From positions 1 to 64,000 of the forward strand of contig NZ_BMMV01000035.1 of NCBI RefSeq assembly GCF_014646115.1: a stretch of 64,000 bases of DNA, given 5' to 3'. A program made the position numbers and the translations under genes. The DNA comes from Streptomyces camponoticapitis (GTDB lineage: Bacteria; Actinomycetota; Actinomycetes; Streptomycetales; Streptomycetaceae). Positions 53,657-62,305 of this stretch are shown in pieces. The stretch's first letter is position 1. Every line of letters begins with the position of its first letter. The notes beneath the pieces are model-generated. The model was not told the origin of the DNA. It ran no database searches and worked only from the letters and a program-made list of their open reading frames with translations.

Positions 53657-54736
53657 ATGACGACTGTTGGCTCCGCCGCCGAACCCGCCCAACCCGCCGA
53701 GCCCTCCCAACCCGCCGAACCCGCCGCGCCCGTACGGCTGACCCAGTACGCACAGGGCGGCGGGTGCGCCTGCAAGATCCCTCCGGGCGAGCTGGAAGCG
53801 ATGGTCGCGGGACTGCTGCCGTCCCGGAACCCCGGACAGGCCCTCGGCGCGGACGAGGACCGGCTGCTGGTCGGACTCGACGACGGTGACGACGCCGCGG
53901 TGGTGCGCACGGGTGACGGCACCGCCCTGGTGTCGACGGCCGACTTCTTCACTCCCGTCGTCGACGACGCCCGCGACTGGGGCCGGATCGCCGCGGCCAA
54001 CGCCCTGTCAGACGTCTACGCGATGGGCGGCAGGCCCGTCGTCGGGCTCAACCTCCTGGGCTGGCCCCGTGACCTCCTGCCCGCGGAGCTGGCCCGCGAG
54101 GTCCTGGCGGGAGCGCTCGACGTCGCCCGCGGCGCCGGATGCTTCGTCGGTGGCGGCCACAGCATCGACAGCCCCGAACCGCTGTACGGGATGGCCGTCA
54201 CCGGCCTGGTGGATCCCGACCGGCTGCTCCGCAACGACGCCGGCCGGCCGGGTGTGCCGCTGACCCTCACCAAACCGCTGGGCGTCGGGATACTCAACAA
54301 CCGCCACAAGCGGACCGGTGAGGTCTTCGCGCACGCCGTCGCGGGCATGGCGGCGCTCAACGACAAGGCGAGTGCCGCTGCTCTGGCAGCCGGCGCGGTA
54401 TGCGCCACCGATGTGACCGGATTCGGGCTGCTCGGCCATCTGCACAAGCTGGCCCGGGCCAGCGGCGTCACGGCCGTGGTGGACGCCGCCGCCGTCCCCG
54501 TGCTCGACGGCGCCTGGGAGTCCCTGCGGGCCGGGTACGTCAGTGGCGGCACCCGGCGCAATCTCGACTGGGTGCGCCCGCACTTGGACGCGGGACGGGC
54601 GAACGAGGACCAGCTGCACATGCTCGCCGACGCGCAGACCTCCGGCGGGCTGCTGGTCGCCGGGGAGATACCCGGACATCCGGTCATCGGGGAACTGGTG
54701 CCCGCCGTGGCCGGCACCACGCTGGTGATCCGCTGA
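53657..54736 (+). CDS. selD: SelD, selenophosphate synthetase
   Basis: 359 residues. After a Pro-Ala-Glu-rich N-terminal tract, GGGCACKI holds catalytic Cys37 and Lys40 (Cys, not Sec, in this protein). Then GDDAAVV, TADFFTPVVDD, NALSDVYAMGG and GGHSID of the AIRS fold follow. It makes selenophosphate from selenide and ATP. Divergent from tRNA-Sec/selA/selB, with 54 bases between it and the tRNA. Confidence 0.96.
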   Translation: MTTVGSAAEPAQPAEPSQPAEPAAPVRLTQYAQGGGCACKIPPGELEAMVAGLLPSRNPGQALGADEDRLLVGLDDGDDAAVVRTGDGTALVSTADFFTPVVDDARDWGRIAAANALSDVYAMGGRPVVGLNLLGWPRDLLPAELAREVLAGALDVARGAGCFVGGGHSIDSPEPLYGMAVTGLVDPDRLLRNDAGRPGVPLTLTKPLGVGILNNRHKRTGEVFAHAVAGMAALNDKASAAALAAGAVCATDVTGFGLLGHLHKLARASGVTAVVDAAAVPVLDGAWESLRAGYVSGGTRRNLDWVRPHLDAGRANEDQLHMLADAQTSGGLLVAGEIPGHPVIGELVPAVAGTTLVIR

Positions 54737-54747
54737 TCGCCGCGGAC

Positions 54748-54784
54748 GGCCGCGGGTCCGGGGGCGAAGCCCGGGCCCGCGGCC
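54748..54784. terminator. Bidirectional hairpin between selD and the endopeptidase
   Basis: GGCCGCGGG-T-CCGGG pairs with CCCGG-G-CCCGCGGCC (14 bp plus one T-G pair), loop GGCGAAG. It lies 11 bases after selD and 6 bases from the convergent stop. Confidence 0.85.
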
Positions 54785-54790
54785 GGCGCG

Positions 54791-55729
54791 CTACCGGTAA
54801 CGGATGTGCAGGTGGTTGTCGTGGTTCGGGTAGCTCGTGGTCAGCCCTTCCGAGATCAGCTGCGGATCGTTGAAGTAGATGAGCTGGACGTGACCCGGGG
54901 CCTTCGCCCGGATCTCCTGCACGAGCGTGCGGGTGGCCGCGCGGTCATAAGTGCTTGACTGCCAGGTGATACGCCCCGCCGTGCACTGCGCCGAGTCGGT
55001 GCGGGCCGGCCAGACGTCGATGTCCATCCCCACTTCGTGGCTGGCGTGTCCCGGGATGTCCCCACCGTGCTCGAAGCCCGCGTCGCCCACCGGCAGTCTG
55101 CCGTTCCCGGTGGCGGCGAAGGTGGCGGCGGCGGCCTCCAGTTGACCGACGGCGCCGGCCGTCGCCCAGTGGGCGCCCGCGTTGCCGTCGGGGCTCTGTG
55201 CGCACATCGTGCCGGCACCGAAGCCGATGTTCTCGTAGTGCCACAGCAGGTTCTGCCAGGTGGCCGGCCCGACGACGCCGTCCGCGCCGATCCCCGCATG
55301 GGACTGGAAGGTGCGGACGGCGGAGGTGGTGGCGGGTCCGAAGGCCCCGTCGAGCGAGAGGCCCGCGCCCCGCTTGGCGTTGAGCAGCGACTGGACGGCT
55401 GTCACCGCCGGCCCGTTGTCACCCTGTCGTACGGTGACGGCGAGCGCGCCCCAGGTGGCGGGCCCGACGATACCGTCGGCGGCCAGGCCCTTGGACTGCT
55501 GGAAGCCCACCACGGCGCTCCGCGTGCCCGAGCCGAAGACGCCGTCCGCCGCCACGGGGCGGCCGTGCGCGGCGAGCAGATGTTGCAACGCGACCACGTC
55601 GGAGCCTCGGTTGCCGTTGCTCGTCAGCGGGAACGCGGCCTGCGGGAAGGCCAGCGCGGGGGCGCCCAGTCCCAGGAGCAGGGCCGCCAACGCGGTGAAC
55701 AGCGTGATGATGCGTGCGAGTCGTCTCAC
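54791..55729 (-). CDS. Secreted murein endopeptidase with two peptidoglycan-binding domains
   Basis: 312 residues. Signal peptide about 1-27 (LFTALAALLLGLGAPALA). Two PG_binding_1 repeats (about 40-95 and 100-165), each ending DG-x-VGPATW. The C-terminal domain has GHASHEVGMDIDVWP and HDNHLHIRY, matching the penicillin-insensitive murein endopeptidase (MepA, M74) His/Asp zinc ligands. It should cut peptide cross-links in the wall. 34 bases separate it from the next secreted protein on the same strand. Confidence 0.87.
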   Translation of the reverse strand: MRRLARIITLFTALAALLLGLGAPALAFPQAAFPLTSNGNRGSDVVALQHLLAAHGRPVAADGVFGSGTRSAVVGFQQSKGLAADGIVGPATWGALAVTVRQGDNGPAVTAVQSLLNAKRGAGLSLDGAFGPATTSAVRTFQSHAGIGADGVVGPATWQNLLWHYENIGFGAGTMCAQSPDGNAGAHWATAGAVGQLEAAAATFAATGNGRLPVGDAGFEHGGDIPGHASHEVGMDIDVWPARTDSAQCTAGRITWQSSTYDRAATRTLVQEIRAKAPGHVQLIYFNDPQLISEGLTTSYPNHDNHLHIRYR

Positions 55730-55763
55730 GGTTTCTGCCTCACTTTCCCGTCCACTTGTCCTC

Positions 55764-57512
55764 TCACTTTCCCGACTGAAGAGCGCCCCAGGTGGCGGGG
55801 CCGACGATGCCGTCGGCGCCCAGACCGCGTGAGGACTGGTAGTCGCGTGCGGCCTGGGCGGTGCCCGAGCCGAAGATGCCGTCGATGGACACTGTCCGGC
55901 CGAGGGCGGCGGTCAGGGCGCGCTGCAGCCGGGTGACGGCCTCGCCGGTCGAACCGTTCTGGATGGTCGGGGTGGATCCGCGGGACAGCAGGGCGGTCCA
56001 GGTCTTCGTGCCGACCGCGCCGTCCGCCGCGAGCCCCTTGCTGGTCTGGAAGTTCCGGGCGGCGGCGGTCGTGCCGGACCCGAAGATCCCGTCCGGGGTG
56101 CCCGGGTCGAAGCCGGCGGCCTTGAGCAGGCACTGGGCCGCCTTGACCCGGTCTCCGGTCGAGCCGCTCTGGACGGTGGTGTACGTGGTGAAGTCGAGGT
56201 TCGCCCCGGTGCAGGTGTGCGTGGGCGGGGTGCCGTTGCCCACGTCGAGGTAGTCGCGGTCGATATTGATCGAGTAACCGCCGTAGGACTCGGTGACCTC
56301 GCCCGCGTACTGGTGGATCCGCTGGTGGTTGGACCAGTACGTGGACGGCACGTAGGAACCGGTGTTGGTGTCGGCGGCGCCGTTCCACCACGCGTAGAAG
56401 AGGTGGTCGACCCGCGTGTAGGCGCTGTTGTTGTACTCGCTGGCGGCGTCCTTGATGCCGGAGGCGGCGCTGGAGTAGAAGCCCGACAGATAGCCGCTGC
56501 TGTGCAGCCGCTCGGTCCAGCCGGACAGGTACGACAGTACGGCCGCCTTGCACGAGGCAGTGGAGGTGTACGCCTCGATGTCGCTGTAGAGGGCGCTGCC
56601 CGCCGGGATGCCGAGGTTCGACGCGGCGGTGATGGCACCGGCCGCCGCGGTGACACCCTGGGACTTGGCCGTGGCCGGATCGGCGGACATCTTCAGCGAG
56701 TAGTTGGTGCACGGTGCCTGGCGGCCGACATCGATGGGGAACAGACGCCATCCGTTGTTGGTCTGGCTGGTCACCCAACTCGCCGTCAGATTCGGCTGGG
56801 CGCAGGCGCGGAAGGCACCGCTGATGTAGACGCCGACCGCGCTGTACGGCGAGCTCGCCTGCCAGGCGTTCATGGCGGCTTGCGAGGGCGCGGCGCAGGC
56901 GTCGAAGCCCTTGCCCAGGTAACTGCCGGGTTGCGGCCCCACCGCGGCCCGCGCAGTGGCATCGGACCGCTGTGCCGCGCGGGGCATCTCGGTGCGCTCG
57001 GCGCCGTCGGTGAGCTCGGCCGAGGCGAGAACGCCGCGAACCAGGCTCTCGGTTCCCGGCGTGTGGGCGGCGGTCACGAGGACGCCTGCGTCCTCGACCG
57101 CGATCTGGATGGTGTCGTTACTGGACGTGGCGGTGGGGGCGGTGGCCTTGCCGCGCTGGGTCCGTGCGGTCGCGGCCGTCGCCTGGCCGGCGGAGCGGGC
57201 GGTGATGGGCTCCACGACGATGCCCGCCGCACGGCCGACCAGTCCGGCGGGGCAGTCGTTCTGGTCGCCGGGCTCGCCCAGATAGACGGTGGGTCTGTCG
57301 AACCGGAGGCACGCGCGCGGGTTATCGGCCAGATCGACGACCCGCCATCCGGCGGGCACCTCGATGCGGTAGCCGTGGTAGGTGACGCTCCGCGGGCTCT
57401 CGGGCGGGGAATCGGCCACGGCGGGGACGGGGGCGGCGAAGGCACCGATACCGGCGAACACCGCCAGCAGGGCCGTTGCGGCGCGGGCGCGCCAGGGGAT
57501 GCGGGACGACAT
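55764..57512 (-). CDS. Secreted DUF1906 glycosidase-like protein with two peptidoglycan-binding domains
   Basis: 582 residues. Signal peptide about 1-33. An unknown 150-residue N-terminal part. A DUF1906 (Rv2525c-like TIM-barrel) domain, about 195-415 (GKGFDACAAPSQAAMNAWQ, GVYISG, ALYSDIEAY, GFYSS, IHQYAGE, NIDRDYLDVG). Two PG_binding_1 repeats (about 440-505 and 510-580). The barrel keeps Asp/Glu residues that make a wall hydrolase plausible. Confidence 0.87.
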   Translation of the reverse strand: MSSRIPWRARAATALLAVFAGIGAFAAPVPAVADSPPESPRSVTYHGYRIEVPAGWRVVDLADNPRACLRFDRPTVYLGEPGDQNDCPAGLVGRAAGIVVEPITARSAGQATAATARTQRGKATAPTATSSNDTIQIAVEDAGVLVTAAHTPGTESLVRGVLASAELTDGAERTEMPRAAQRSDATARAAVGPQPGSYLGKGFDACAAPSQAAMNAWQASSPYSAVGVYISGAFRACAQPNLTASWVTSQTNNGWRLFPIDVGRQAPCTNYSLKMSADPATAKSQGVTAAAGAITAASNLGIPAGSALYSDIEAYTSTASCKAAVLSYLSGWTERLHSSGYLSGFYSSAASGIKDAASEYNNSAYTRVDHLFYAWWNGAADTNTGSYVPSTYWSNHQRIHQYAGEVTESYGGYSINIDRDYLDVGNGTPPTHTCTGANLDFTTYTTVQSGSTGDRVKAAQCLLKAAGFDPGTPDGIFGSGTTAAARNFQTSKGLAADGAVGTKTWTALLSRGSTPTIQNGSTGEAVTRLQRALTAALGRTVSIDGIFGSGTAQAARDYQSSRGLGADGIVGPATWGALQSGK

Positions 57513-57575
57513 CAGGGCACTCCTACTTGAATGCGGGGGGGAAGGTGAACTGCTGTGCGCGTAGGGACTTGGCGG

Positions 57576-58215
57576 TCACACGCCGCGGTCGGGCGCGGAC
57601 CAGGAACGGCAGGCGCGTCCGTCCACGTGGGGGTGGTCGTTGTGGTCGGGGCAGCCTGAGCCGTAGCTGCCGCCGAAGCCGTGAGTGCGGGCTCGCTGGG
57701 CGAGCCGGCGGAACGACGGGCTGCCGACCGGGTCGGCGGCGTCACCGTACGGGTGCCGGTTGTTCGAGTCGCCGTCGATGGCTTCCTGCCTCCACATCGT
57801 GCGCAGGCCGCTGGACTTTGGCAGTACGAGGAGTTGTGCCGTCGCGACGCCGACCGCACCGCCGGACCGGTCGGAGTCGCTGCTGTTCAGCTCGGCGTAG
57901 GTGAAGTGGACGGTGGTGCGTTCCGGGTGGTGGTCCGCAGCCGGCCCGTGTGCCTGCTGGAACCGGGTGACCGCCGCCTCGGTCCGCGGGCCGTAACTGC
58001 CGTCGACGGAGAGGATCTCGCCGTGGTCGACATGTCCGGCCACCCGGATCCGCGGCTGGGTCACGTCGGCGCCCGACATGGCCTCGGACGGGGTGGGGCA
58101 GGGGCCGCAGCTCGCGTCGGCCTGGGCCGGGGCGGCCCTGGCGGGCACGCAGCCCGCCCGCAACAGGCATGATCATGACAAATGCCGGTGCGAGTCGGAT
58201 CGTACGCCTCGACAT
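57576..58215 (-). pseudogene. Secreted peptidoglycan-binding, M15-like peptidase; frameshift in signal peptide
   Basis: ATG 58215 (GGAGGCGGG upstream) starts RRTIRLAPAFVMIMPV, a signal peptide, which goes out of frame near 58165-58175. The next frame supplies CVPARAAPAQA (cleavage), a PG-binding part (ILSVDGSYGPRTEAAVTRFQQAHG) and a C-terminal domain with NNRHPYGDAADPVGS and DHNDHPHVDG, His/Asp patterns like M15 peptidases. One base removed restores about 210 residues; no other start with a ribosome site serves the second frame. Confidence 0.6.
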
Positions 58216-58493
58216 CCCGCCTCCGTTGTGAGTCCATCCCGGGTCCCCGCTCGGGGATTGAGGCGAGTCTGGCCTCCACTTCCATTGCGTGTCCACACCG
58301 TCACCATCTGCCACAGGACCAGACCTCCGGCGCAACTGACCTACAGGCAAAGGCCGTTGCACAATCCGGCCTGATGCGAGGTTCGGCCTCGATGCGGATT
58401 CCGGTTCAGCGCAGCGGCGCGACCGCCGACGCGCCCGAGGGCGGGGCGGGGTCGTACGAACTCCGCGCCCTGTCACCGCATCGGGCGACGAAG

Positions 58494-59258
58494 CTACCGG
58501 AGGGTCGAGCAGGCGGCAGTGGCGATCAGCGCGGAGCACAGGACGGTCATGCCGGTCAGCCGCCGCGCGAGCAGGTCGTCCCAGCGCTCCCCGTCCCCGG
58601 ACAGCCTGCGCAGGGCCGGGGTGAGTGCCCGGCCCGCTCCGAAGCCGAGCCCGGCGGCCAGAGCGGGCGCGTAGGAGCCCCCGGACAGCAGCACCGCGAC
58701 CGCCATCGCGTACGGCGCGCTGGCCGACACGTAGGTACGCACGCCCGTGCCGAGCTCGAAGCCGAACTGCAGGGCGCCGCGCGCCAGATGGCGGCGCAGC
58801 ACGTCCTGAGGTATCTGCCGGGCGTTCTGCGGCAGCCGTAGCGACAGCTTGCCCACGTCGCGCAGCGCGGCGAGCAGCGCGACGGCCACGATCAGCCCTT
58901 GCCGCACGTCGGCCGGGAGCGGTGTGAAGAGACCGGACAGGAGCCACAGCACCCCGGCCGTCAGCACCCCGCCGGCCAGCAGGCCTCCGGTGAAGATGCC
59001 GAGGACCAGTGCCTGTCTGTACGTTGCCCGCCAACCTGGCGAGGCCAGCGCGAAAGCGCTGTTACGCGTTCAAACGGAGCCGGAGAGCGAGTAGCCGGCC
59101 AGACCGCCGGTGATCGCCCAGGTGAGCATGGGGGCGTAGAGGGCGGCGGCGATCGCCGCGATCGCCAGGGCCGCCACGGGCAGGACCGGATCGGTGAGCA
59201 GCGTCCGTACGGCACGGGCGCCGCTCGGCCGGGCCACGGGACGGCCGGACCGACCCAT
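58494..59258 (-). CDS. Multi-pass membrane protein with in-frame TGA
   Basis: One frame from ATG 59258 to 58494 (254 codons) interrupted by TGA at 59072-59070. Before it: VLPVAALAIAAIAAALYAPML and ITGGLAGYSLSGSV. After it: ALVLGIFTGGLLAGGVLTAG, LIVAVALLAALRDVG, YAMAVAVLLSGGSYAPALAAG and TVLCSALIATAACS. No ATG/GTG/TTG exists between the TGA and GTG 58967, which would start inside a membrane helix. A CAGCGC-TTTC-GCGCTG hairpin begins 8 bases after the TGA. Codons just after the TGA are unusual (GTT, CGT, AGA), so decay is also possible. TAG of the preceding gene abuts the ATG. Confidence 0.6.
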
Positions 59259-60176
59259 CTAGACCGTCCCGGTCAGCGTGAGCCAGGTGTTCGGTCCGAC
59301 CACGCCGTCGGCGGTCAGGCCGTGCAGGGACTGGAACGAGATGACGGCCTGCCGTGTGAGCGAACCGAAGTTGCCGTCGACCGTCAGTGCGGAACCGTGC
59401 TTGTTGAGCTGCCACTGCGCGCCGCGTACGGCACCGTTCACCTCTCCTTGGCGCACGGTGACGATCAGCACCGGCCAGGTGGCCGGGCTGACGCTGCCCG
59501 TGGGGCTGAGTCCGTTCGCCGACTGGAACTCCTCGACCCGCGCCTCGGTGTCGGCCCCGAAGATGCCGTCGGCGTCCGCGGGATGACCGTGGTGGGTGAG
59601 CAGGTGCTGAATGGTGCGGACGTCGGGCCCGGTGGCGCCGCGGCCGAGGGTCGGCCAGCTGACGGAGCCGGGACAGTCGCAGTCGGTGGTCCAACGGCAG
59701 ATGGACTTCACCCAGCCGGATCCGGTGTTGCGGTAGCCGTCGTGGCAGCGCCGCTCGATACCGCAGCCGCAACTGCCGCAGGCCGCGCTGTAGCGCCACA
59801 GCCAGCCGTCGTAGGTACCCGCGTAGCACTGGTTGGGCCGCAGCGTCCAGGTGACACCGTCCTGCCGGTGGAAGCCGGTGTTCGTCCCCGATGTCTCGCA
59901 CGCGTCGGCATAAACGGTGCTGGGCCCGCAGCCCGGGGAGCAGTTGTGGTCCGCGGCGTAACTCGGGCACGCACCGGTCCAGATGTCGTAGCCGTCGGCG
60001 TACGCCTGCCGGGCCGCGGTGAACACCCCCAGCGCGGCGAAGCCCACGGCGGTCGCCGCCTGCAGCACTGTGCGCCTGGACGGCGCGAAGGATGGCAGGG
60101 CCCCGCGCCCGGTACGGGACCGGCGGCCACCGCTCCCGGAGTGGCGCAGCGTGGGCACCTCGTCCAGTGAAGTCAT
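59259..60176 (-). CDS. Tat-exported Cys-rich protein (methylamine dehydrogenase light chain-like) with two peptidoglycan-binding domains
   Basis: 305 residues. A twin-arginine signal SRRTVLQAATAVGFAALGVF at about 33-52. A Cys-rich domain (about 58-170) with about 18 Cys and the run NQCYAGTYDGWLWRY-SAACGSCGCG, reminiscent of methylamine dehydrogenase light chain (Trp and disulfide pattern). Two PG_binding_1 repeats (about 180-240, 250-305). The tail domains are not part of any MauA I know. ATG overlaps the upstream stop by 4 bases. The maturation genes upstream support a disulfide-heavy product. Confidence 0.75.
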   Translation of the reverse strand: MTSLDEVPTLRHSGSGGRRSRTGRGALPSFAPSRRTVLQAATAVGFAALGVFTAARQAYADGYDIWTGACPSYAADHNCSPGCGPSTVYADACETSGTNTGFHRQDGVTWTLRPNQCYAGTYDGWLWRYSAACGSCGCGIERRCHDGYRNTGSGWVKSICRWTTDCDCPGSVSWPTLGRGATGPDVRTIQHLLTHHGHPADADGIFGADTEARVEEFQSANGLSPTGSVSPATWPVLIVTVRQGEVNGAVRGAQWQLNKHGSALTVDGNFGSLTRQAVISFQSLHGLTADGVVGPNTWLTLTGTV

Positions 60177-60718
60177 GGCCGGCTCCTCGGAGTTGCGGGT
60201 GCGATGTCGTCGAGCAACCTCAGCAGCGCGGTGGATGAACCGAGCGGCTCCGAACGCGCGATCCGGCCCTCCGGGTCGATGGCCACCGCATAGGGGGTGG
60301 CGGGGATGTCGTAGGCCGTGAACAGCTCCGGACGGTGATCCCTGACCGGGACGGGGCCTTCGTCGCCCTGGGGCCGGGCGCCCGCGTAGAGCCCGAGCAC
60401 GGCGGGGGCGGTGGCACCCTGACGGGTCGTCCAGGCGCCGGCCTCGGCGAGCACCTCGGCGCAGGTGCGGCAGTCGGCGTCAAGGAAGAGCAGCAGCCCG
60501 GCGCGGCCCTCAGTCAGGAGGCCGTCGAGTCCGGCCGCGTCGACCCGTGCCGCGTCGAGCCCGGGCGCCGGCGCGCCGGGGGCGATGCCCACTCGCCCGG
60601 GGCGGTGCGGCTGTGTGCGTGACAGTTGGTGCACCTGCCTGATCAGTCCCGAGACGACGAGCGCGAGCAGCGCGATCGCCGCCCACGAGGCGATCACAGC
60701 GCTGGTGGTGAAGTCCAT
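60173..60718 (-). CDS. Membrane-anchored thioredoxin-like (MauD/TlpA-type) protein
   Basis: 181 residues. One N-terminal membrane helix (VIASWAAIALLALVVSGLI), then a thioredoxin fold with LLLFLDADCRTCAEVL (C-x-x-C) and the cis-Pro region DIPATPYAVAI. It should make or rearrange disulfides outside the membrane, most likely in the Cys-rich protein encoded next. Start ATG 60718 overlaps the MauE-like gene by 25 bases. Confidence 0.85.
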   Translation of the reverse strand: MDFTTSAVIASWAAIALLALVVSGLIRQVHQLSRTQPHRPGRVGIAPGAPAPGLDAARVDAAGLDGLLTEGRAGLLLFLDADCRTCAEVLAEAGAWTTRQGATAPAVLGLYAGARPQGDEGPVPVRDHRPELFTAYDIPATPYAVAIDPEGRIARSEPLGSSTALLRLLDDIAPATPRSRP

Positions 60719-61302
60719 CGCGTCGACACTCCTTCGGCAGTCCGGTGCACGGTGGTCCCGGTCGGCAGGGGAACTGGTGCTGCGGTCGGCTCGTGCATGG
60801 CGGCGGGCAGGGACCACAGCAGGACGGTGCACGCGGGAGCGGCGAGCATCAGCGTGATCAGTTCTGCCGTCGAGAGGTGTACGGGGCCGGCCCCTGCGAT
60901 GACCGCGCCGGCCAGCGCGAGCCCGGCAAGGGCCGCGGCCCGCCGGGTCACCCAGCGGCTCAGTGGCAGATCCCGGCGTGAACAGCCGCACGGCCCCCCG
61001 CGGCCGAGGGCCAGGACGTGCCGGGTGTAGCCGGCGTAGAGCCCGAAGAGGGCGGCTCCGGCGGCGAGTACGGCTTGCAGGGCCCACTGGTGACCCGTCA
61101 GCAGCGCGGCCGCGCCGACCGCTCCCAGGACGCCCTCGGCGAAGGGCAGAACGGCGGCCGCGAGCCGGCGGAGCCGGGGGCCGAGCACCCCGTGCACCCG
61201 CAGCGCCTCGCCCAGAGCGGCCGGACGGGCGGCGTGAGAGCCGGCGCCCATGAGCAGGCTGAGCACGGCGACCGCGGCGGTCAGCCCGCCGTAGAAGCCC
61301 AT
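60694..61302 (-). CDS. MauE/DoxX-like membrane protein
   Basis: 202 residues with about five membrane helices (LTAAVAVLSLLMGAGSH, AAAVLPFAEGVLGAVGAAALL, ALQAVLAAGAALFGLYAGYT, AAALAGLALAGAVIAG, AELITLMLAAPACTVLL). CGCSRRDL lies in the loop after helix 3, as in MauE-type redox partners of MauD. It presumably passes electrons to or from the thioredoxin-like protein. Start ATG 61302. Confidence 0.82.
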   Translation of the reverse strand: MGFYGGLTAAVAVLSLLMGAGSHAARPAALGEALRVHGVLGPRLRRLAAAVLPFAEGVLGAVGAAALLTGHQWALQAVLAAGAALFGLYAGYTRHVLALGRGGPCGCSRRDLPLSRWVTRRAAALAGLALAGAVIAGAGPVHLSTAELITLMLAAPACTVLLWSLPAAMHEPTAAPVPLPTGTTVHRTAEGVSTRWTSPPAL

Positions 61303-61312
61303 CACCGGCGCC

Positions 61313-62014
61313 TCACCCGGTGTGCCGCAGCGCGAGCCGCCCGACGAGCTCGGGCACCCGCTCCACGGGAGTCGACGCCAGCGGTACCAGCGTGGCCCAG
61401 ATCTTTGCGGAGGAGAGCACGAAGAACGGGCTGCCGTCGGAGAGCGTGTCGCGGAACAGCTCACCGGAGGCGACCGCCACTCCCTTCCAGGGCGGAAGCT
61501 GGGCGGTGTGCTCCTTCGTCCGCCGCGACAGCTCCAGCAGCCCGAGGCCGGGCACCTCCTTGATCACCGTCGCGGGACGGGCGAAGGCGCTTCCGGCCGA
61601 CGGATCCGGCTGGAGGGTGAGCCCGTCTTCGCTCTCCTCGATGCGGACCGACCGGAGCAGCCCGAGCACCTCGGCCACGCTCAGGCCGTACAGCCGAGTC
61701 ACGAGTGAGTGGCGCTCGCCGAGCCACACGACGAGCGACGGCCGCTCCACGAGCCCTGAGCGCGGCTCACGCTCGGTCGACTGGAAGATACGCAGCGTGC
61801 CCTTCTGGAAGGTGAACTCGGAGTCGGGTGATCCGATGCCCAGGGAGGCGGCGACGTCGTCCCCCAAAGAGGCCGGCCCGGCGGTGAACTCGACCAGCCG
61901 GCCACCGACCACCATCTCGACGGCCGAGGTGCACGGCAACTGGAGGTCGAGGTCGCCCTGAAGGTGATAGGTACCACCGTCGAGGGCGCGATGAGCGACG
62001 AACGATGCGACCAT
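61313..62014 (-). CDS. Unknown protein, first gene of the Mau-like operon
   Basis: 233 residues from ATG 62014, chosen because AGGAGG lies 6 bases upstream (it abuts ATG 62020). Mostly beta-strand (GGTYHLQGDLDLQL, TSAVEMVVGGRLVEFTAGP) and no membrane segment. I do not recognise it. It lies 10 bases upstream of the MauE-like gene, so it probably belongs to the same pathway. Confidence 0.75.
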   Translation of the reverse strand: MVASFVAHRALDGGTYHLQGDLDLQLPCTSAVEMVVGGRLVEFTAGPASLGDDVAASLGIGSPDSEFTFQKGTLRIFQSTEREPRSGLVERPSLVVWLGERHSLVTRLYGLSVAEVLGLLRSVRIEESEDGLTLQPDPSAGSAFARPATVIKEVPGLGLLELSRRTKEHTAQLPPWKGVAVASGELFRDTLSDGSPFFVLSSAKIWATLVPLASTPVERVPELVGRLALRHTG

Positions 62015-62305
62015 GTGCATCCTCCTGGGAGGGCGGGGGCCTTGTGACACCGCAGCCGCAGAGGAATCTAGGCATCAGTCATGACCCTGTCAATCCATCC
62101 GCGCAGCGGAGACGACCGCCGCGCCGACGTGCCCGGGAACGCGGGCCCGGAGGTGAGCGAAAGACAGATCGCCGACACGGACCTCTGCGCACAGCCTTAC
62201 GCGCGACCTTCATCAGGTGACATCAAACCTGGCACGGCACCTCGCTGACCGGGGCCGGCGGGAGTCGAGTTCACCGAATCGTCGGCTGCGACGGGACCGG
62301 GACCT

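Noticed and set aside
57742..59034. A 430-codon minus-strand frame
   Set aside because: Arg-rich, spans two real genes in other frames; only its short signal-peptide piece is meaningful.
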